From Crenotrichaceae bacterium (GTDB lineage Bacteria; Pseudomonadota; Gammaproteobacteria; Methylococcales; DRLZ01), in contig DRLZ01000293.1 of assembly GCA_011322755.1 (NCBI GenBank), positions 1-5,712 on the forward strand: 5,712 bases of DNA, given 5' to 3'. The notes beneath the pieces were generated by a model. It made no database searches. It was not told where the DNA came from and was given only the letters and a program-made list of their open reading frames with translations. Position numbers and translations under genes: made by a program. This document shows positions 1 to 5,692 of the stretch, in pieces. The first letter of the stretch is position 1. Every line of letters starts with the position of its first letter.

Positions 1-59
1 ATACTTTTCCCTTGTCGGTGTAATACATGGATATCCACGATCTTCTCCTGAGTTAACAT
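1..59 (-). CDS. istA: IstA-type IS21 transposase, N-terminal fragment cut by the window edge
   Basis: From the ATG at 59 the minus strand reads MLTQEKIVDIHVLHRQGKS before the window ends. This matches the start typical of IS21-family IstA transposases, where a short M(L)T-E-x-D-I/V-x-x-L-x-x-x-G-x-S segment opens the N-terminal helix-turn-helix that binds the terminal repeats. The catalytic DDE domain would lie outside the window. A purine-rich GAGGA at 64-68 sits four bases ahead of the ATG and is a plausible ribosome binding site. IstA is a DDE transposase acting on the element ends, with IstB as its ATP-dependent partner. Only 19 complete codons are visible, so intactness of the gene cannot be judged. 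Confidence 0.75.
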   Translation of the reverse strand, partial: MLTQEKIVDIHVLHRQGKS

Positions 60-110
60 CTCATCCTCATCGCCTGATTGGTTAATATCAGCGATAATTT
101 TACTCAGGTG

Positions 111-147
111 GGTCAATTTTACTTTGCCAGAACTAGGTCAGTTTTAC
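111..147. repeat. IS21-type multiple terminal repeats
   Basis: Two direct copies of a 12-base unit, GGTCAATTTTAC at 111-122 and GGTCAGTTTTAC at 136-147, differ at one base and are 25 bases apart, roughly two and a half helical turns. A third, poorer copy (GATAATTTTAC at 93-103) precedes them. Spaced repeats of this kind at both ends are characteristic of IS21 elements and serve as transposase binding sites in the family. Their position between the putative istA start and the element tip supports the IS21 call. Confidence 0.75.
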
Positions 148-263
148 ATTGTTGGTGACAATTGGACAAGGCTAGCACTGGCATTGGGGTCTGTGTAGAC
201 TTTATTATATGGCGAACTTTGCTTTAACATCGAGTTGACTGCCTTTTGGTTGCGTCGTCTCAT
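144..263 (-). other. 39-codon reading frame running into the IS21 tip; possible interrupted gene
   Basis: An ATG at 263, directly after an in-frame TAG two codons upstream, opens 39 codons beginning MRRRNQKAVNSML. The frame crosses the inferred IS boundary at 160 and stops at 144 inside the terminal repeat, so its last few codons come from the IS. That geometry would fit a gene whose start was separated from its body by the insertion. I do not recognise the protein, there is no good Shine-Dalgarno, and a frame this short is easily fortuitous. Confidence 0.15.
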
Positions 264-502
264 TTGATTCTACTGTCAGCATCATTCTCTCTGTGTTGTA
301 GCAAATGTAATGAATTTATAAGTTTTTACTACATTTACAACTTCTTTCCACAAATCCATTGTATAATATTCTGTTGCATGAATGGCTCTAACCATTTTGG
401 TCTGATTGCTAAACCATCTGAATTTAGGCTAACTCATTACAAATTCAGTTCGCTACTCCTGCTTTACCAGCTTATATACACGAAGATACAAGGTATTCCT
501 GC
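161..502. other. Non-coding leader region between the IS21 end and the helicase
   Basis: This AT-rich stretch of 342 bases has no convincing gene. It must hold the promoter of the helicase unless transcription enters from the IS. A perfect TATAAT at 362-367 is present but lacks a recognisable -35 at 16-18 bases; TTGACT at 235-240 has no -10 match at the right distance. An AAGGT at 490-494, eight bases ahead of the helicase ATG, is a reasonable ribosome binding site. DeaD/CsdA genes in enterobacteria are known for long regulated leaders, so a long leader would not be surprising, but no conserved RNA element is recognised here. Confidence 0.45.
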
Positions 503-2065
503 ATGTCCACTGAAGAACCCGCTCTCTTGTCTTTTTCCGACTTAGGACTCAATCAAGACATTCTCAAAGCATTGGATGATGTCGGCTATGAAACACCGTC
601 ACCAATCCAGGCGAAAATGATTCCATTTGTTCTGCAAGGGCGAGATGTTCTGGGGCAAGCACAAACTGGAACGGGGAAAACAGCGGCTTTCGCATTACCA
701 ATTCTTTCTCGTCTTGATTTAAATCAAAAAACGCCGCAAGTTCTGGTTCTTGCCCCAACACGCGAGCTGGCTATTCAGGTTGCAGAAGCATTCCAGAGCT
801 ATGCTTCAAGAATCAAAGGTTTTCGGGTGTTGCCAATTTATGGAGGACAGGAATACGGGGGGCAAATCCGGCAACTCAAACGCGGTGTCCATGTTGTTGT
901 GGGCACTCCTGGCAGAGTCATGGATCATATGCGCAAAGGCACACTTGATCTGAAAGGCCTCAAGACTCTGGTTCTGGATGAAGCAGATGAAATGCTGCGC
1001 ATGGGGTTTATCGACGATGTTGAATGGGTACTCGAACAAATACCCGATCAGCGTCAAATTGCCTTATTCTCGGCAACAATGCCGCCTGCCATTCATCGTA
1101 TTGCAAAACGTTTTCTAAACAACCCGAAAGAAATCGCAATCAAGGTGAAAACGACGACTGCGAGTACAATACGCCAACGCTACTGGATTGTTAGCGGTCT
1201 ACACAAACTTGATGCACTGACCAGAATACTCGAGGCAGAAACGTTTGATGCCATCATTATTTTTGTCCGCACCAAGACTGTTACTCTCGAGCTCGCTGAA
1301 AAGTTAAATGCTCGTGGGTATGCTGTTGCCGCCTTGAATGGTGATATTCCGCAAAAACAACGCGAAAGAACAATCGAACAACTCAAGAACAAGAAACTTG
1401 ATATTCTGGTCGCTACTGATGTTGCCGCTCGCGGTCTGGATGTTCAACGCATCAGTCATGTCATTAATTACGACATTCCTCATGACAGCGAAAGTTATGT
1501 TCATCGTATTGGTCGAACTGGTCGAGCTGGTCGCAGTGGTGACGCGATCCTGTTTGTTGCACCGCGTGAACAACGTATGTTGCGCACAATTGAACGCTCG
1601 ACCCGGCACAAAATAGAAGCCATGCAGCTTCCATCTGTCGAGCAAATCAACAATAAGCGAATCACTCGATTCAAGGACAAAATCACCAAGACATTAACAA
1701 ATGAAGACCTGGATATCTATATCAGACTGCTTGGTCAATATCAAACCGAGCACGATGTCGCAATTGAAGATATCGCGGCAGCACTGGCTTTAATGGCTCA
1801 AGGTGATAAATCTTTTCTGCTCAAGCACCACAAACAGGAGCACAATAAACCACGCCATAGTCATAAAAGTAAATCAGAGCGCTCACACAGCCGAGCACGC
1901 ACGAATAAACACAATCGAAAGCATAAGGAAAGTAAACGATCGGGAGAATACAAGCACACTGATCAGAAGAAATCATCAGGGTCTAGAGCTGAAAGCCGTT
2001 CTGTGCCGAAAAATGCGAAGCGTAAGTATACTTACAGAAATCCTGCACTCAACAAAGCGAAATAA
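503..2065 (+). CDS. deaD: DEAD-box ATP-dependent RNA helicase, DeaD/CsdA-like
   Basis: A 520-residue superfamily 2 RNA helicase that unwinds short RNA duplexes using ATP; in this subfamily the usual roles are ribosome assembly and mRNA turnover, notably in the cold. All core motifs are visible: Q motif with PSPIQ at 32-36, motif I AQTGTGKT at 53-60, PTRELA at 85-90, TPGR at 135-138, DEAD at 159-162, SAT at 190-192, TDVAARGLD at 305-313 and HRIGRTGRAG at 334-343. Residues about 355-440 resemble the dimerisation region after the DeaD core. After that the usual DbpA-type RNA-binding domain is absent and is replaced by a basic tail (about 441-520) rich in Lys, His, Arg and Ser. The protein is thus shorter than E. 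coli DeaD (about 630 residues). The start is supported by AAGGT eight bases upstream and by the position of the Q motif. DeaD is favoured over RhlE by the post-core region and the FSDLGL-type N-terminus. It converges on rapZ. Confidence 0.93.
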   Translation: MSTEEPALLSFSDLGLNQDILKALDDVGYETPSPIQAKMIPFVLQGRDVLGQAQTGTGKTAAFALPILSRLDLNQKTPQVLVLAPTRELAIQVAEAFQSYASRIKGFRVLPIYGGQEYGGQIRQLKRGVHVVVGTPGRVMDHMRKGTLDLKGLKTLVLDEADEMLRMGFIDDVEWVLEQIPDQRQIALFSATMPPAIHRIAKRFLNNPKEIAIKVKTTTASTIRQRYWIVSGLHKLDALTRILEAETFDAIIIFVRTKTVTLELAEKLNARGYAVAALNGDIPQKQRERTIEQLKNKKLDILVATDVAARGLDVQRISHVINYDIPHDSESYVHRIGRTGRAGRSGDAILFVAPREQRMLRTIERSTRHKIEAMQLPSVEQINNKRITRFKDKITKTLTNEDLDIYIRLLGQYQTEHDVAIEDIAAALALMAQGDKSFLLKHHKQEHNKPRHSHKSKSERSHSRARTNKHNRKHKESKRSGEYKHTDQKKSSGSRAESRSVPKNAKRKYTYRNPALNKAK

Positions 2066-2175
2066 CCATCTCTTCAAGCGCACAAGTACCGACCTCATCC
2101 GGAGCCATTCAAACCTGGACTGAGATTTGATCGATTATTCAAGAAATGAGGTCTGGTCGCTACTATTAATGCCGC
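2066..2175. other. Convergent intergenic gap between helicase and rapZ
   Basis: The 110 bases between the two converging stop codons should end both transcripts. The only symmetry I find is an 8-bp inverted repeat, GACCTCAT at 2091-2098 and ATGAGGTC at 2146-2153, with a 47-base spacer and no T-run on either side. It is too open to call an intrinsic terminator, so termination may be Rho-dependent or the repeat may be chance. Confidence 0.35.
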
Positions 2176-3036
2176 CTATTGTTTCGATAATTCACGATGA
2201 CGCAGCATACAATCGCGCGAATCCTTCAGCAATAAATCTGAAACCTTTTCAGTAAGATACACCGACCGGTGCTGCCCACCAGTGCAACCGACAGCAACAT
2301 TAAGATAGCTACGATTCTCTTTTTCAAACAACGGCAACCAGTGTTTTAATAGATTATAGATATCCGTTACTATCTGCTGTACTTCAACAGATGCATCCAG
2401 AAAACGCTTTACTTCTGGATCTTTACCCGTTTTTTCCCGTAAATTCGCTTGCCAGTAAGGGTTGGGAAGACAACGCGCATCAAACACTAAATCTGCATCC
2501 GCAGGCAAACCGAATTTGAAACCAAATGATTCCAGCTTAACAGTACATACGTGAGCAATTTTATTTTCTATTTTATTCCGGATTGCTTGCCTGATTTGGT
2601 GAATGTTCATATGGGTTGAATCAATCACAATATCGGCATAACCCACAATCGGTTCCATTAAAAGCTGCTCTTCCTCAATGGCATCGCTTAATGAAACGGT
2701 TTCAGTTGATAAGGGATGTTTGCGCCGTGTCTCACGAAACCTGTTGATAAGAACAAGTTGATCTGCTTGCAAAAATAACGTCCTGCAATCAATTTTTAGA
2801 TCGCTGACGTGTTTCAGTAAAACCGGGAACTGCTGGACAGTATTCGTTTGATTACGACTATCGATACTAATTGCGACTTTCTGGTATACGTTTTGTCGGT
2901 GTACTGCTTCGGCAAGGAAGTCCTCGAGCAAAAAAAGTGGCAGATTATCAATGCAGTAATAGCCACTATCTTCCAGCGTGCTCAGCGCAATACTCTTGCC
3001 TGAACCTGACAAGCCACTAACAATGATAAGTTTCAT
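2176..3036 (-). CDS. rapZ: RNase adaptor / nucleotide-binding protein RapZ (YhbJ family)
   Basis: A 286-residue RapZ protein, close to the 284 residues of the E. coli protein. In enterobacteria RapZ binds glucosamine-6-phosphate and, when that is scarce, stops guiding RNase E to the small RNA GlmZ, so adjusting GlmS and cell-envelope precursor supply; outside that group its target is often unknown. The N-terminal domain has the P-loop GLSGSGKS at 8-15 and an ISIDSRN strand at about 56-62. The C-terminal half has ESFGFKFG at 169-176, LPNPYW at 190-195 and GCTGGQHRSVY at 250-260, the conserved metabolite-binding signature. The end, RHRELSKQ, lacks the Lys-Arg-Lys cluster that helps the E. coli protein bind RNA. 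The ATG is placed so that the P-loop lies at the usual distance, but no clear Shine-Dalgarno precedes it. It normally follows ptsN; here a 304-base gap separates it from hpf and no npr gene follows. Confidence 0.95.
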   Translation of the reverse strand: MKLIIVSGLSGSGKSIALSTLEDSGYYCIDNLPLFLLEDFLAEAVHRQNVYQKVAISIDSRNQTNTVQQFPVLLKHVSDLKIDCRTLFLQADQLVLINRFRETRRKHPLSTETVSLSDAIEEEQLLMEPIVGYADIVIDSTHMNIHQIRQAIRNKIENKIAHVCTVKLESFGFKFGLPADADLVFDARCLPNPYWQANLREKTGKDPEVKRFLDASVEVQQIVTDIYNLLKHWLPLFEKENRSYLNVAVGCTGGQHRSVYLTEKVSDLLLKDSRDCMLRHRELSKQ

Positions 3037-3097
3037 AACAAAAGATCAGACACAGAAGAAATAATCGCATTGATGAATCCACTCACGAATGAGTCAC

Positions 3098-3292
3098 CTA
3101 TGATACACCAACCGACTTGCAGGCAGGCATTAAACAGGCAACGACTCTGATTCCCTCATCAGAGTCGTTGCCCAAATTTGATCTCTTCTGGAAAACAACC
3201 AGTTTTTGTGGGGTCTCAGTGTTTAGACTTGCTTTTAACCTCGCAATGACAGCACTGAGAACATTCAACTGTGTAAGACTAGAGATACCCAA
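3098..3292 (-). other. 64-codon frame in the ptsN position; possible relic, doubtful gene
   Basis: A TTG at 3292 preceded by AAGGGAG (3298-3304, five-base spacing) opens 64 codons that start about 50 bases after hpf, just where ptsN normally begins. The opening, GISSLTQLNVLSAV, is faintly like the first helix of PtsN proteins (ISxLLTxxxVL), but the conserved histidine region of an EIIA domain, a G-I-A-I-P-H signature, is absent. The second half is built over a perfect 15-bp inverted repeat, which argues that it is not selected as protein. No other minus-strand frame of the gap shows PtsN signatures. Best reading: a non-coding remnant or intergenic repeat; a degraded ptsN start or a small protein is possible. 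Confidence 0.2.
3137..3172 (-). terminator. Perfect 15-bp hairpin between hpf and rapZ, possible terminator or attenuator
   Basis: Arms 3137-3151 (GGCAACGACTCTGAT) and 3158-3172 (ATCAGAGTCGTTGCC) are exact reverse complements around a six-base loop. On the minus strand the stem is followed by TGTTTAATG, a weak T-rich stretch; on the plus strand CAAATTTG follows, with no T-run. As an RNA it would be very stable and lies after hpf and about 100 bases before rapZ, so it could reduce readthrough from rpoN-hpf into rapZ or protect an mRNA 3' end. A palindromic intergenic repeat copied elsewhere in the genome is equally possible. The structure is certain from sequence; the function is inference. 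Confidence 0.45.
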
Positions 3293-3340
3293 GCGCGCTC
3301 CCTTAGATTAACAGCGCCCAGACATGGAAAGCCTCGTCAG

Positions 3341-3634
3341 TTATCGATGGTGGTCTTTTAGCTTTTCTTTATGTCTCACCAGTTGACGATCCAGTTTATC
3401 GACAAGACCATCAATTGCAGCATACATATCTTCATGCAAATTTTCTGCAAATAGTTTTGCCCCGCTGACAAACACTGTTGATTCAGCTTTCTTGTTTACT
3501 TTTTCAGGCTCCAGAATAACGTGAATGTCGGTAAGGTGGTCAAAATGACGTTCTAACTTTGCAAATTTTGATTCAACATAACTACGAATCGCATCAGTGA
3601 TATCCATGTGACGACCTGTAACACTAATTTGCAT
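3341..3634 (-). CDS. hpf: Ribosome hibernation promoting factor, short HPF
   Basis: A 97-residue HPF/YfiA-family protein, the short form (E. coli HPF is 95 residues), lacking the C-terminal dimerisation domain of long HPF. It binds the decoding centre of the 30S subunit in stationary phase and, together with RMF in gammaproteobacteria, promotes inactive 100S ribosome dimers. Visible family features are the opening MQISVTGRHMDITDAIRSYV, a beta strand around ILEPEK, and the conserved helix DMYAAIDGLVDKLDRQL at about 69-85 followed by a basic end (RHKEKLKDHHR). The start is well fixed by a strong AGGAGGAG at 3638-3645. Downstream of rpoN in the usual order, but separated from it by 259 bases that include an unknown frame; a weak local promoter may exist there but none is clear. 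Confidence 0.95.
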   Translation of the reverse strand: MQISVTGRHMDITDAIRSYVESKFAKLERHFDHLTDIHVILEPEKVNKKAESTVFVSGAKLFAENLHEDMYAAIDGLVDKLDRQLVRHKEKLKDHHR

Positions 3635-3692
3635 ACACTCCTCCTGTATTGTGCGGGTTTAACAACGATTTCGTTTATTTTTCAATTTTCTT

Positions 3693-3884
3693 TCAACTTA
3701 TAAAAACAGCCTGATTCAGCTCAACTTCAATCCATGATTTAACTGCATTTATTAGTAAAGAATAGTTGCTAGCTATAGAGTAAAACACGGCATTATCCCG
3801 GTTAGCAACAAAGAAATCGCCAGCAAAGTCGATACCATAGAACGCACCAATTTCTGAACCAACAAGAATAGACTTTTGTTGCAC
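3693..3884 (-). CDS. Short unidentified ORF between rpoN and hpf, in frame with rpoN
   Basis: A 63-codon frame starting at GTG 3884, only nine bases after the rpoN stop and in the same reading frame (TAG CTC AAA AAA GTG). The protein is acidic and beta-rich in look, with FYGIDFAGDFFVANRDNAVF near 15-34 and an amphipathic SWIEVELNQ end. Its composition looks like genuine protein rather than a frame shadow. I do not recognise it; the G-I-D-x-x-G-D/strand/W-helix pattern is loosely reminiscent of the C-terminal part of SUKH (SMI1/KNR4)-type immunity proteins, but that is a guess. There is no good ribosome binding site, so translation would rely on coupling to rpoN or on stop readthrough, or the frame may be the tail of a decayed gene inserted between rpoN and hpf. 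Confidence 0.35.
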   Translation of the reverse strand: MQQKSILVGSEIGAFYGIDFAGDFFVANRDNAVFYSIASNYSLLINAVKSWIEVELNQAVFIS

Positions 3885-3893
3885 TTTTTTGAG

Positions 3894-5351
3894 CTAAATA
3901 ACTCGTTTACGCTTGCCAGATGGAAGTATTCCCATCATTTCTCGGTACTTAGCAATGGTTCTGCGCGCAACAATTATATTGCGCTGCTTAAGCAGCTCTG
4001 CAAGCTTACTGTCACTCAAAGGCTTGGCTGGATCTTCCTGAGCAATTAACTCTTTAATAAAAGCTTTTATTGCTGTTGAGGAGCACTCTGCACCATCATC
4101 CATTGCAACATGGCTTGAAAAAAAGTATTTAAACTCAAAAATACCGTTTGGACTGTCCATATACTTATTTGTTGTGACTCTTGAAATTGTTGACTCGTGC
4201 ATTCCAATCTCATCTGCTATTGTTCGCAAAATGAGCGGCTTCATATACTTTGGACCTTTTTCAAAAAATGCTTGCTGCTTTGCAATAACTGATCGTGCAA
4301 CTTTCAATATCGTGTCGTTCCTGTTTTCCAGGCTTTTAATGAACCAGCGTGCTTCCTGTAGATGAGTCCGCATTGATGTTCGATCTTCACGGCTACCCTG
4401 AGCATTCCCGATCATATTCGAATATGTGGAGTTGATGCGCAGGCTCGGTGCCAAGCTGGAATTAAGGCGAGCCGTCCATTGATCACCAGATTTGTAGACA
4501 ATAACATCAGGCACGACATATTCAGGCTCTTGACTAACAATCACACTGCTTGGTGTTGGATTGAGGCTGCGTACAAGTGAGATAACCTCCGTCAACTGTA
4601 CTTTCGACACACCAAGCATCCGTTGCAAGCTTGTTGCTTTATTAGCTGCAAGATAATCCAAACCACCTTTTACAAGTTGAAGCGCCTCATTTCGCCAAGG
4701 AATAGTCAGTGGAAGTTGTTCAAGCTGAAGGCGCAAACAATCAGACAAGTTCCGGGCACCAACTCCTGGAGGATCAAAGCTTTGAATACCACACAATGCA
4801 GCATTGATCTCATCACGTTCTAGCTCATCAATCTGCCCTTGTAAGCCTTTATAGATCTCTTCGACTGACAGTCCAAGGTAACCATCGTCATTAACCGTGT
4901 AAATAATCGCTGTAGCGATTGCACGATCTCGCTCAGAAAGATGCAGAAACTCCAATTGCCACAATAAGTGATCTCGTAATGAAAGAGTTTCACTTCGCTG
5001 AAAATCGATTTCCTGATAGTCAGCACCAGATGAAGAATGATTGTTACCAGAATCTGGGTAGACAGAATCCCAGCTGGCATCCACTGGCAAATCGTCAGGA
5101 ATAGTGTTCTCTAGTTCTGCGGGTAACTCTTCCTGCTCTTCAGATACATTACTCAGAATGTCAGCTGCGCTAAAATCAAGATCTGTATCACGTTCATCTT
5201 CAGAAAGCTCAAGCATCATATTTGAATCAAGAGCGTCTTGTATTTCCTGCTGGAGATCAACAGTCGACAACTGAAGCAAACGGATTGCCTGCTGTAACTG
5301 TGGTGTCAGGTTAAGCTGTTGTCCAATACGTAGCTGAAGTTTCTGTTTCAT
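3894..5351 (-). CDS. rpoN: RNA polymerase sigma-54 factor RpoN
   Basis: A full-length 485-residue sigma-54 that directs RNA polymerase to -24/-12 promoters and needs an AAA+ activator to open them; typical targets are nitrogen assimilation, motility and other specialised functions. Region I (1-50) is the glutamine/leucine-rich activator-responsive segment with LTPQLQQAIRLLQLST at 15-30. Region II (about 51-118) is acidic and variable. The core-binding part follows, with FDPPGVGARNLSDCL at 192-206. The HTH lies around 377-398 (MHESTISRVTTNKY at 384-397) and the diagnostic RpoN box ARRTIAKYRE at 462-471, with Ile in place of the usual Val. The family's NPLLE in region I reads NMMLE here (44-48). 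The conserved MKQ start fixes the ATG, although only a weak GGA precedes it. Unlike the usual arrangement, lptB is not immediately upstream; a divergent gene lies across a 341-base gap. The TAG stop is followed by a further open frame in phase. Confidence 0.97.
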   Translation of the reverse strand: MKQKLQLRIGQQLNLTPQLQQAIRLLQLSTVDLQQEIQDALDSNMMLELSEDERDTDLDFSAADILSNVSEEQEELPAELENTIPDDLPVDASWDSVYPDSGNNHSSSGADYQEIDFQRSETLSLRDHLLWQLEFLHLSERDRAIATAIIYTVNDDGYLGLSVEEIYKGLQGQIDELERDEINAALCGIQSFDPPGVGARNLSDCLRLQLEQLPLTIPWRNEALQLVKGGLDYLAANKATSLQRMLGVSKVQLTEVISLVRSLNPTPSSVIVSQEPEYVVPDVIVYKSGDQWTARLNSSLAPSLRINSTYSNMIGNAQGSREDRTSMRTHLQEARWFIKSLENRNDTILKVARSVIAKQQAFFEKGPKYMKPLILRTIADEIGMHESTISRVTTNKYMDSPNGIFEFKYFFSSHVAMDDGAECSSTAIKAFIKELIAQEDPAKPLSDSKLAELLKQRNIIVARRTIAKYREMMGILPSGKRKRVI

Positions 5352-5467
5352 TTCCGGTAATGAAATTATAGGTTTGAGAGATCAACGATTCTCAGTCGCA
5401 AAAAATCTGCTCATAAAATCAGGAGTTATCTGTAGTTTAGTTCAAATCTGCAATATTAACAAAATTT

Positions 5468-5498
5468 TTATGGGATCAGGCATCCCTCCTGCCCATAA
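5468..5498. repeat. Interrupted hairpin in the rpoN upstream region
   Basis: TTATGGG at 5468-5474 pairs with CCCATAA at 5492-5498, and inside it CAGG (5477-5480) pairs with CCTG (5488-5491), leaving a two-base bulge and a seven-base loop. This gives 11 paired positions. Neither strand continues with a proper T-run, so an intrinsic terminator is unlikely. It may be an operator-like site or a structured leader of rpoN mRNA. Confidence 0.35.
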
Positions 5499-5620
5499 TA
5501 GACTGAATATGTATCTACCATTACTGTATATCTCTAGATTTCATATAGCCATCTTGATTTATCATTGGTTAGTAATACGTGAATCCGTGACATCAAAGAG
5601 AAACCATCTGCTAAAAAACG

Positions 5621-5658
5621 TATAATATACTGATTAATATAAGCTATTTTGGTAAAAT
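5621..5658 (+). promoter_or_regulatory. Possible sigma-70 promoter elements for the 5693 gene
   Basis: A consensus TATAAT at 5621-5626 and an extended -10-like TGGTAAAAT at 5650-5658 lie upstream of the start at 5693. Neither has a good TTGACA-like -35 at 16-18 bases. The extended -10, which can work without a strong -35, is the better candidate and would give a leader of about 28 bases. In AT-rich DNA such matches occur by chance. Confidence 0.25.
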
Positions 5659-5692
5659 GGTTACTGAAACCCACTCACCCAGCAGGTGAACC

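Larger units (their letters stand above)
1..160 (-). mobile_element. Left end of an IS21-family insertion sequence (partial)
   Basis: Read on the minus strand, this stretch has the layout of an IS21-family left end: a tip beginning TGTCACCAACAATG at 160, two spaced terminal repeats at about 136-147 and 111-122 containing TTGACC/CTGACC-type cores, and then the start codon of an IstA-type transposase at 59. Family knowledge: IS21 elements have TG...CA tips, several internal copies of a transposase-binding repeat at each end, and encode the transposase IstA followed by the ATPase IstB. The element continues beyond the left edge, so the other end, istB and the target duplication cannot be seen. 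The tip at 160 is my inference from the TG/CA rule and could be off by a few bases. The insertion lies about 340 bases upstream of the helicase start and is oriented away from it. Confidence 0.8.
5352..5692. other. Divergent intergenic region between rpoN and the 5693 gene
   Basis: This 341-base AT-rich stretch separates two divergent starts and presumably carries both promoters. A TATAAT on the minus strand (5365-5370) lies only 14 bases before the rpoN ATG and has no -35, so it is probably not the rpoN promoter. A hairpin at 5468-5498 and promoter-like sites at 5621-5658 are listed separately. An 83-codon plus-strand frame starting at TTG 5374 has no ribosome binding site and an implausible composition, so I treat the region as non-coding. 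No sigma-54 -24/-12 element is apparent, so autoregulation by RpoN is not supported. Confidence 0.5.

Noticed and set aside
179..194. Possible sigma-54 -24/-12 promoter (TGGCAT...) upstream of the helicase
   Set aside because: The TGGCA half is present, but the required TTGC-like half at the correct spacing is not.
246..545. 99-codon plus-strand frame ahead of the helicase
   Set aside because: It starts at GTG without a ribosome binding site, is rich in Phe, Cys and Tyr, and overlaps the well-supported helicase start in another frame.
1803..2123. 106-codon plus-strand frame across the helicase tail
   Set aside because: It is a shadow of the Lys/Arg-rich tail coding sequence; I considered a frameshifted helicase extension but no domain signature appears in it.
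2091..2153. Inverted repeat GACCTCAT/ATGAGGTC as a bidirectional terminator
   Set aside because: The arms are only 8 bp, the spacer is 47 bases and no T-run follows on either strand.
3060..3095. Small palindrome ACTCA-CGAA-TGAGT upstream of rapZ
   Set aside because: A 5-bp stem is within chance expectation and has no adjoining regulatory signal.
4820..5080. 86-codon minus-strand frame inside rpoN
   Set aside because: It is entirely within the conserved rpoN coding sequence in another frame.
5374..5625. 83-codon plus-strand frame in the rpoN upstream gap
   Set aside because: TTG start with no ribosome binding site, hydrophobic patches without a clear membrane protein pattern, and an AT-rich background that easily yields open frames.
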